Program-made: the position numbers and the translations under genes
Notes under the pieces: generated by a model
Told to the model about the DNA's origin: nothing
Databases searched by the model: none
What the model saw: only the letters and a program-made list of their open reading frames with translations
Assembly (NCBI GenBank): GCA_027919835.1
Contig: JANVFP010000009.1
Coordinates: 1,054,001-1,118,000 of the forward strand
Source of the DNA: Lentinula raphanica
Lineage: Eukaryota > Basidiomycota > Agaricomycetes > Agaricales > Omphalotaceae
Reading direction: 5' to 3'
DNA: 64,000 nt
Shown here: piece by piece, positions 57,343-64,000 of the stretch
Layout of the letters: every line of letters begins with the position of its first letter
Position numbering within the stretch: the stretch's first letter is position 1

Positions 57343-58338
57343 CTATGACCTTTTTGACCCCGTCCTCCTACGCCCGCCTCTGTTCGACTCTTGACCAGTC
57401 TCCTCGACAGCATATGCATACGACTCGGGAGAACGGGTCCTGATGCGCTGTCTGAGACCGGCTCTGGAGATGTCATACTCCAACCATGGGAGATCTGATG
57501 TTTGTGCATGCTGGGACCAGGATGCATTTCTAGCGCTGTTTCTTCTGTCGACCCCAGCAGATGCTCTACCCGGCCACCTCGATGTGGATGTTCGTCGACG
57601 GTCTGGTACTATGGCAGACCTATTTTCGGAGATGGATGGAGTAGATGCGGCAAGAGGAGGTAATGATGTTTGTGCATTCGGGGACCAGGATGCATGTCTG
57701 ACAATTTTTCCACTGGCCCTAGCAGATGGTCTATTCGGCGGCTGTAATGTGGACGCTCGTTGAGGGCGTGGTACTGTGAGAGACCTATTTTCGGAGTTGG
57801 ATGAAGTAGATGGGGCAGGAGTAACTGTCCTGAGCCTCTGCTCGTCCCCTCCACTGCTGCTGTTGTCTACTGCGCTGCTAATACCCTCTACCGCGCTGCT
57901 ATTTTCCTCTCTTCCACTGTTACTCGATTCTCCTCCATTACTATTCCCTTCTCCTCCGCTGCGGTTGGCCTCTCTTTCAGCTTCACCACTCGCATATGTT
58001 TGTCCCGGGTCTGAAAGAGAGCTCTCCGGGTCGACAGTTGGGGGAAGTGGAGCCTTCTCAAGGTCTGTCATCAGATCAAGAATCTGGTTCATGGCTAATA
58101 ACACGATAGCGATCATGGCAAGCACAAATGACAGAAGTTGTTCTTGCATGTACTCTGTAATAGCAGACCCGAATGAGACAAGGATGGCTAAGATCGACAC
58201 GCATATTTTCGAATAACGCATCAATCCGTCTGAGCGCCGGACGCCCCGCGATGGAGGTATCTGTTCAACGGTATTCCTCGCTGAATGAAATTGGGACCCA
58301 CTTAAAGGGGCAAGAAGACTGAGGATGGAGGATATCAT
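57343..58338 (-). CDS. Tandem two-helix membrane family, copy F
   Basis: 331 residues from the ATG at 58338 (PPLLPI-MISSILSLL). The most divergent copy. An extra hydrophobic segment SSILSLLAPLSG opens it, then the hairpin ICVSILAILVSFGSAITEY and SFVLAMIAIVLLAMNQIL. The conserved linker becomes LMTDLEKAPLPPTVDPESS. The tail is Ser/Asn/Gly-rich (SGGEGNSNGGESSNSGRE), then a 55-codon tandem duplication around SENRSLTVPRPQRAST/SENRSAIVPDRRRTST, ending basic (GRRRTGSKRS) unlike the acidic tails of the others. A leader intron (catc|gtgagt) lies upstream. Function unknown. Confidence 0.58.
   Translation of the reverse strand: MISSILSLLAPLSGSQFHSARNTVEQIPPSRGVRRSDGLMRYSKICVSILAILVSFGSAITEYMQEQLLSFVLAMIAIVLLAMNQILDLMTDLEKAPLPPTVDPESSLSDPGQTYASGEAEREANRSGGEGNSNGGESSNSGREENSSAVEGISSAVDNSSSGGDEQRLRTVTPAPSTSSNSENRSLTVPRPQRASTLQPPNRPSARASGKIVRHASWSPNAQTSLPPLAASTPSISENRSAIVPDRRRTSTSRWPGRASAGVDRRNSARNASWSQHAQTSDLPWLEYDISRAGLRQRIRTRSPESYAYAVEETGQESNRGGRRRTGSKRS
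57480..57815 (-). repeat. 165-bp tandem duplication inside copy F
   Basis: The word cctattttcgga begins at 57619 and again at 57784, 165 bp apart and in frame. Both units encode SENRS, a VP-x-x-R-R-x-S/T segment, SAR and ASWS-x-x-AQTS. The unit length equals that in copy E although the sequences are not alike. Confidence 0.82.
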
Positions 58339-59123
58339 GATAGGTAACAAGGGAGGTGCTCGAATCGACTGGGAGTACGACTTGGAATTGGTGAGATGGA
58401 AATACATTGTGGTTGCAAACACTCACGATGATAAGGATATTTGAGGGACTACAGTCCTGAGTGTATCAAGGAAGCAGAAATAGTTAGGCGAGTAAGTTAT
58501 CAAGTCAAGACGTCCCCGCCTGTGGAACTAAGCTTGTATTGGGTACAGCTGCCGCCGAGGGTGAGTTTGTAGAGTTCTGTCCATCTATGACATTCTTTAA
58601 ATGTTTCTCAAAACCACAGTCACAGCCCATGGATAATGGTCAATCCGGCTTCAACGTCCTATCAGTTGTTCGTTATTTTTGCTTGATCATCAGGATCTGA
58701 AGTAGCAAGCTGTGCGGGGTAAGCCTATGATAACGAGCAATGCACACAGCATTCCCAAATATCGGTTTTTCCCATCTTCTTCGAATTCCAAGTACTTCAA
58801 AAGTTTCAATTCCTACCGCCGGCCATCCGCTGCGGTTTTAGTTCGTTTAGAGGCTCTGTCACAGACCTCATGCTGATCCAGTTTCAACTTGCTACTATTT
58901 TTCTCGCCCCCTCTTCTCACGTCAGAAGAAAGTTCAACGAACAATGAGAGTGCTTAGTGATGATAGTATAATCTTCAAACTCATGATTCCCGTTGGGGAC
59001 CTACACCTTGGCTCGCTATGTCTAGGCAAAGACAAGTATCACGTTCACGACTCGAATACATAGAACAGCCTTTAAAGAGGATCTTAGAGAATTGGCATCT
59101 CGAACAAACCAAATCAGCTATAA
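58339..59123. other. Spacer between F and G
   Basis: About 785 bp: F leader intron and promoter, then the flank of G. No KU80 fragment or gene recognised. Confidence 0.4.
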
Positions 59124-60008
59124 TCAGCTCAGATGTGACGAACGTAGTGCTATCATCGATGATTGTAGTGCTACTAATGTGCTACATGAGACCCCTTCGA
59201 ATTCGACTATCAACTTTAGTACTACTCCCACGATTCTCAATGGGTTGAACGATCTACGACTCGTTTTCTGAAAGTACGCGGCACTGGTGCACTCCGACGC
59301 TATACTGCTCGAAGTCCCATCAGAACGCTTGGACCAGTCGTCGCGAACGAAAGTAAATTGCCGGTCGTAGGTTTCTGAAATCGGACTTGGAGCATACGAC
59401 TGAGGCGAACTGGGCAACTCTTCTCGATTTTCTTGTCCTGCAATCCAATCATCATTGGCAGTCGCTCGAGGCTCTGCTACGTTCTCAAGCTCTCCGTCAG
59501 CAAACGGATCTTCGTGAGCCGTTTGGATCATCTGATCCGTATACTGCACTTCTCTGTCCTCGTTTTCTCGATGGACCGGCACGAGTGATCCAGATTGAGA
59601 TAGCGGTGATGATGTTGCCTGCACATCAAGAGCACGAGGAGAGACGATATGGATTGAATCCGGATGCGGTGAAGCTGCAATATGGGTGGCACAGCCTGGG
59701 GGTATTGGACACGCTTCAAGATCCATCAAGTTTAGAAGCTCTGGAGATAGAATGATTTGTATCGCTGATACCATCGCAGCGATTACAGCAAACGTGAGCG
59801 AAAGAGCTGCGCTTCTTTTGTACCCTGCGATAGCAGATCCGAATGAAATGATAATGGATGCGAGCGACGCGAATGCTTTTATCCATCTTCTCCATCGCGC
59901 CCATCGAAGCGGCCTGTCCAATGCAAGTTCGGTCAGGGGTAGTTGTTTCGAATCATTGGATGGATCCGAATGACCAGACGAGCAAAAGATATGGGGGCAG
60001 GATGTCAT
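59124..60008 (-). CDS. Tandem two-helix membrane family, copy G
   Basis: 294 residues from MTSCPHIFCSSGHSD. Basic RWARWRRW precedes helix 1 (about 44-62, AFASLASIIISFGSAIAGY) and helix 2 (68-87, ALSLTFAVIAAMVSAIQIIL). Then SPELLNLMDLEACPIPPGC and a tail with YTDQMIQTAHEDPFADGELE, the shared motif. Compared with H, the reading frame shifts near 59275, so the H stop is bypassed and about 50 extra residues (FNPLRIVGVVLKLIVEF...) are added, including a hydrophobic stretch. Function unknown. Confidence 0.6.
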   Translation of the reverse strand: MTSCPHIFCSSGHSDPSNDSKQLPLTELALDRPLRWARWRRWIKAFASLASIIISFGSAIAGYKRSAALSLTFAVIAAMVSAIQIILSPELLNLMDLEACPIPPGCATHIAASPHPDSIHIVSPRALDVQATSSPLSQSGSLVPVHRENEDREVQYTDQMIQTAHEDPFADGELENVAEPRATANDDWIAGQENREELPSSPQSYAPSPISETYDRQFTFVRDDWSKRSDGTSSSIASECTSAAYFQKTSRRSFNPLRIVGVVLKLIVEFEGVSCSTLVALQSSMIALRSSHLS

Positions 60009-60841
60009 AGACGACGACGGTGACGGATTAGAGGCCAGAGAGTTCGATGAGGATGGAGATTCGTTTGCGACGAGCTAGGGGATACTAGTAGTAGTTGAGG
60101 ATCATGTGTGGATAGCAGGAAGTTTAAGTAAGGGCTTTATCACCTAGCCGTCGATTTAGATTTCCATAGGCGTAGAACAAAGCGTACTTTCCGTGTTCAA
60201 CGATGTACTTATTTGCCCTAGCTCTGACTCCTGAAATTGAAGCGTACCGAGAAACCAAGACGACGATGACAGCCCGTTGCACGATGTCATGCGCGCCGAA
60301 TCAACGAAGGACCACAACCATGCCCTTCGTAATCGTTGGAAAAGTACAAAGCCCTCTCAGCTCTGTCAGAAAACACTTGAAGGGCAATGCAAGGAAATGA
60401 TTATGTGAGATGCCAGTCGGTAAGCTCGGCACTATCTGCCGATTGCAACCGAAAAATGAGCGCCTATATTCCATACTTGATTACCAGCCATCTGCGTTCG
60501 TTCAAGGTATGTATATCCAACAGAAGGAGTGCCGTTGATATTCTCTGTGCTGATGATGATTATGAGCACCATTGAGAAGACTCAGAAGAGGACTATTGCC
60601 ACGGCAGTGATATTTCATTACAGTGACATAGGGACATAGGTTGTATGTAGTAGTAGGTATAGTAGGCGCTAGAATATGTTCGGTTATCATGCAGTTTGAA
60701 TACTCCATTATTTCAAGAAACTTTTCCAAGACTCGACAGACACGGTTCACCGACATACCAAGCAATTACAATGTATAATGTCCAGTATTGCTCGGCGTCG
60801 AGCTCCTGAATCCGTGAGGCTCCTTCCTAGTACTGCAATAG
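60009..60841. other. Upstream region of G / spacer to H
   Basis: About 830 bp. The part 60070-60480 is a repeat found again at 63090-63445 (gtggatagcaggaagttt; agaacaaagcgtac; cggtaagctcggcactatctgccgat). Presumed promoter of G. The plus frame at 60203-60400 has no recognisable content. Confidence 0.5.
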
Positions 60842-61603
60842 TCAATCGGTTGAATGATCTTTGTCTTGCTTCGTAAAAGTACACGGCAAAGGTGCACTCG
60901 CTGTTCTGCTCAAAGCCCTGTCAGAACGCCTGGACGAGTCGTCGCGAACGAAAGCGAATCGCTGGTCGTAGGTTTCTGAAGACGAAGTCGGAACATACGA
61001 CTGAGACTCTTCTTGAGTTTCTTGTCCTGCAATCCAATCGTTGGCAGTCGCTCGAGGATCTGCTACGTTCTCGAGCTCTCCATCAGCAGACGGATTTACG
61101 TGGTCCGTTTGGACCATCTGAGCCGCATAGTGCACTTCTCCCAGTCTGTCCTCGTCTTTTTGATCGACCGGCACGAGTGATCCAGACAGTGATGATAACG
61201 GGAGCGATGATATTGGTTGCACATCAGGAGCATGAGAGAAGACGACATGGATTGAAAGCGGGCTCGAGTCCGGGGAAGCTGTAGTGTGGGTGGCACAACC
61301 TGAGGGTGTTGAACACTCTTTGAACCCCATCACCTTCAGTGCCTCTGGAGATAGAGCGAGTTGTAGGATTGATATAATCATAGTGATCACGGAGAATGTG
61401 AGTGAAGATGCCGCGCTTCTGCTGTACCCTGAGATAGCAGATCCTAATGCACTGCCAATGGACGCGAGCGATACAAGTAGTCTTAGGCGTTGTATCCGTC
61501 GCGTCCATCGGTACGGCTTGTCCAGGGCAAGTTCGGTCGGCGGTAGTTGCTTTGAAAGGTCCTGATGACCAGACGAGCAAGAGATATGGGAGAAGGACGT
61601 CAT
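60842..61603 (-). CDS. Tandem two-helix membrane family, copy H
   Basis: 253 residues from the ATG at 61603 (MTSFSHISCSSGHQD). Sister of G. Helix 1 LLVSLASIGSALGSAISGY, helix 2 SSLTFSVITMIISILQLAL. Then SPEALKVMGFKECSTPSGC, and a tail with AAQMVQTDHVNPSADGELE and RFAFVRDDSSRRSDRA, both shared with G. It ends FTKQDKDHSTD. Function unknown. Confidence 0.6.
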   Translation of the reverse strand: MTSFSHISCSSGHQDLSKQLPPTELALDKPYRWTRRIQRLRLLVSLASIGSALGSAISGYSRSAASSLTFSVITMIISILQLALSPEALKVMGFKECSTPSGCATHTTASPDSSPLSIHVVFSHAPDVQPISSLPLSSLSGSLVPVDQKDEDRLGEVHYAAQMVQTDHVNPSADGELENVADPRATANDWIAGQETQEESQSYVPTSSSETYDQRFAFVRDDSSRRSDRALSRTASAPLPCTFTKQDKDHSTD

Positions 61604-64000
61604 AAGCAACGATGGAGGCAATGGAGTAGAGGCCTGGGAGTCCGACAGAAGGTTCGATGAGAGTGAAGGTTCGCTGATGTGATGAGTTTGGGGCTAGTAG
61701 TTGAGGAGAGATTGTGCATAGCAGGCAATATAAGTACGGGCGACCTTCGTGATTGACCTCCATAATTGTACGACCAAGCATGGAAAGTCCAACACGACGA
61801 TTGAAGTTGTTGGCCAACGTCAAGTGTGATCCCACGAAGGTCCATCGACTATTGCCTTCGTTGGAAAAGAACAAAGTGCCCTGTCGAGAACACAAATGTG
61901 CATCAGCGGTGAGTCGGTGACAATGTTTCCGCTACCCTAGGTTGAGTACAATCATCACAGTAACAAAAGAAACAGCTCTACTGAAAGTAGAGGCAGAGGT
62001 AGAGAAACAGGTAGAGGTCAGATTCCTCTACTTCGTTTCAATCCCGGAGAGGGTAGAGAGCCTTGATGAAGTAGAGGTCTACCTCGCTGAAGCCTGAGAA
62101 GTGGAGGTTCACGTTCAAGCTCAAGTTTACGTTTCTCCGAAATATCCGGACCGAGTCCTAGTCCGCCGTCGCTCGCCGGCGCCGATCATTCTGTAGGGCA
62201 CCGTTCTTTCTTCGTTCTCCACCACTACAAACTTTAACGTCCATATGTACAACCAAAGGACTCCATTTGGACACGTATCTACAACTCTCAATGCTCCTCA
62301 TTGTGCAAACATATCTCTTTCTCAAGTTGTCGATCCAACTTGATTACTGAGTCGTACAGCCTCCTACAGCTGAGCTCGGTTTGGGATACAAGAGGATACA
62401 AGATTGTCCTACTCTAGGATGTGGTCAAAATGGTTAGCTTTCTTTAGGAACTGAACACAATGCTCAGACTTCATTGCAGCAATCAGAGCTCTGCCTCTAC
62501 TCTGCCCCAGAGCAGTCTTCGCTCCGAGTGTGAAAGTTTTTGTGCTTCAAATCTGCTCAATGTACGTACTCAACGTTCAACTTCATTGCAACTCGAAGTC
62601 TCCAAGAAACAACCACCATTTGATTTCGATGATTTTGACCTCGCTTAGACGGTTAGACTGACGACTGTGCTAGTAGCTTGGACTCAAGCTGCAACATCGC
62701 AAATATATTGCCAAGTTTGTACTCGAAGAGGCCAATCTCGCTGACACCTTCCCGCGGTTCGTTCAATGGCGCAGAGGCTGAGTACTGAGATTGAGACTCG
62801 GAGCTGGTGCCCGTCATGCCACTCATCTCAAGCTTTTCAGGAATGGAAAATGGTTACAGGAGATTGTTCATAGAGAAAGGCAAGATAAATCGTGCGAGTA
62901 AGATGATTTCTAGTTAATCCTTCTTCCTGACTTGTGACAGACATGCTTCAAAACCTGCAGGGATTTCAAGATGCGTTGCCAAGCATCTTAGAGGTAGCTT
63001 GCAGAGAACAGGAAAGAGCGTGTCAATGTTCATGCAACGAATACAGTATGAACTGGAGATTCATTTCTCTGATGAGCTTTGAGATTCCTTGGGTTGAGAT
63101 GTGGATAGTAGGAGGTTTGAATCATGGCTCAACTAGCTAGCTGTTGATTTCGATTACCGTAGATGTAGAACAAAGCGTGCCAGTTTTGGTGTTCAATAGC
63201 TCTAAAAATGAAACGTTAGAGTTCATTTTGCGTACCGAGAAACTAAGACGACGAACACTTACAGTCCGTTGCCCGATGTCATGCTCAAGCCCACGAAGGT
63301 TCACAACCATGCAGGTCCATGCTCTTCGTTGGAAAAGTGCAAAGCCCCCCGGGCCTGTCAGAAATAAGTAGAGTCGGTGGTATGATGACAGTCGGCAAAC
63401 TCGGCACTGCCTGCCGATAATTGCCGTAGAGCAAGCGCCTATCAGCGCCTACGGCGTACATAATCTCAACGTTCAACTCTCACTGCAGTTCAACTCCAGT
63501 CTCCAAAACCTCTTCTCAACTGTATGTCTCTCACCTGCCCAGTACAGCTTTCTCACTATGCGACCACCATCGCTTCTCAACAGTCTTGGTTGACCTCGCT
63601 GAGACCGGCCACCGTGTAGTTTGGATTCAACACCCACCATCGCAAATAAATTGCCTTTGTACTCGAACAGGCCACTTTCAACTTTTTTCCGCTGACACCT
63701 TCCCGCGACTCGTTCAATGGTACAGTACTCGCCATCTATATAGAAACATGGTGAGCCGGTTCCCATCATACTGCTCATCTCGAGCCTTTCACAAATGGAG
63801 AACATCGGATACAGAGGCTTGAAATTCTATACAGCGAGAGCCCCGACAAATGTGCGAGTATTATGATCTCTAGATGATCCTTTTTCCTTATTTGTGACAG
63901 ACATGCCTCGAAAACTGCGGGGATTTCAAGATGCGTTGTCAGGGATCTTAGGGGTACCTTGCAGTGAATAGGCAAGAGCAGTGATCGACAACCAGGAGTC
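61604..64000. repeat. Decayed repeat region at the array's right end
   Basis: No convincing gene. 61604-61920 is the H promoter, a relative of the G promoter. A roughly 0.4-kb direct repeat pairs 62680-63010 with 63625-63970 (offsets 942-960 bp): cgcaaatatattgcc/cgcaaataaattgcc, ctgacaccttcccgcg, and gggatttcaagatgcgttg. The block at 63090-63445 matches the G promoter but has no family gene to its left. Around 61985-62070 aaagtagaggcagaggtagag-type purine repeats occur. I read this as further unit copies whose coding parts have been lost. Confidence 0.55.

Noticed and set aside
57776..58216. Plus-strand frame of 146 codons opposite copy F
   Set aside because: Leu/Ser/Pro-rich shadow of the Ser/Gly-rich tail; no homology to the other copies on that strand, whereas the minus frame shares the hairpin.
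60203..60400. Possible fourth KU80 fragment (ccacaaccatgc shared with 47040)
   Set aside because: Only about 12 bases match; too short to separate from chance.
48279..61603. The tandem family as a transposable element
   Set aside because: No terminal repeats, target duplications or replication/integration protein; duplication of KU80 pieces beside the genes fits segmental tandem duplication better.

Overview
The window is nuclear DNA of a mushroom-forming basidiomycete (Agaricomycetes). The genes have many short introns (about 50-70 bp) with GT-AG borders, and the gene set is typical of that group: a FunK1-type protein kinase locus, a short heme-thiolate peroxygenase, a fruit-body-type secreted protein, and Ser-rich single-pass membrane proteins. 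No tRNA, rRNA, CRISPR array or intact transposon was recognised. All names come from reading translations; no database search was possible.

Layout. 1-9 kb: one FYVE zinc-finger gene, then a gene-free stretch of about 6 kb. 9-19.9 kb: mitochondrial ribosomal protein mL38, a damaged FunK1 kinase, an NmrA-like NAD(P)-binding protein preceded by a 15-bp minisatellite, a 12-TM MFS transporter (minus) and a single-pass membrane protein. 21-31.9 kb: a secreted unknown, the divergent pair SRP68/GET3, a 2OG-Fe(II) oxygenase, a TauD/TfdA-type dioxygenase and a heme-thiolate peroxidase. 33-48 kb: a secreted protein, the divergent pair ARP5/eL14, an F-box/LRR-like protein, a membrane glycoprotein, and the divergent pair SEC4-type Rab/Ku80.

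48.3-61.6 kb: the unusual part. Eight minus-strand genes (called A-H here) form a tandem family I cannot match to any described family. Each has a short head, a conserved hairpin of two hydrophobic helices rich in small residues, then a long low-complexity Ser/Pro/acidic tail. Five tails (C, D, E, G, H) share a roughly 15-20-residue motif of the type Q-[MIV]-x-x-T-x(4,5)-[PF]-[FS]-A-[DE]-G, present three times in D and in E. Two tails (E, F) contain a 55-codon tandem duplication. Between copies lie decayed pieces of the Ku80 coding sequence, so the duplicating unit probably began as the 3' part of Ku80 plus the convergent gene A beside it. The last 2.4 kb holds further decayed repeats of the same neighbourhood, so the array probably continues past the window.

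The housekeeping genes are ordinary. Three divergent pairs have start codons only 143-230 bp apart. SRP68/GET3 joins the co-translational and post-translational (tail-anchored) routes to the ER. Exon borders below were derived by keeping frame and family-like sequence across GT-AG (once GC-AG) junctions; where I could not do this I say so.
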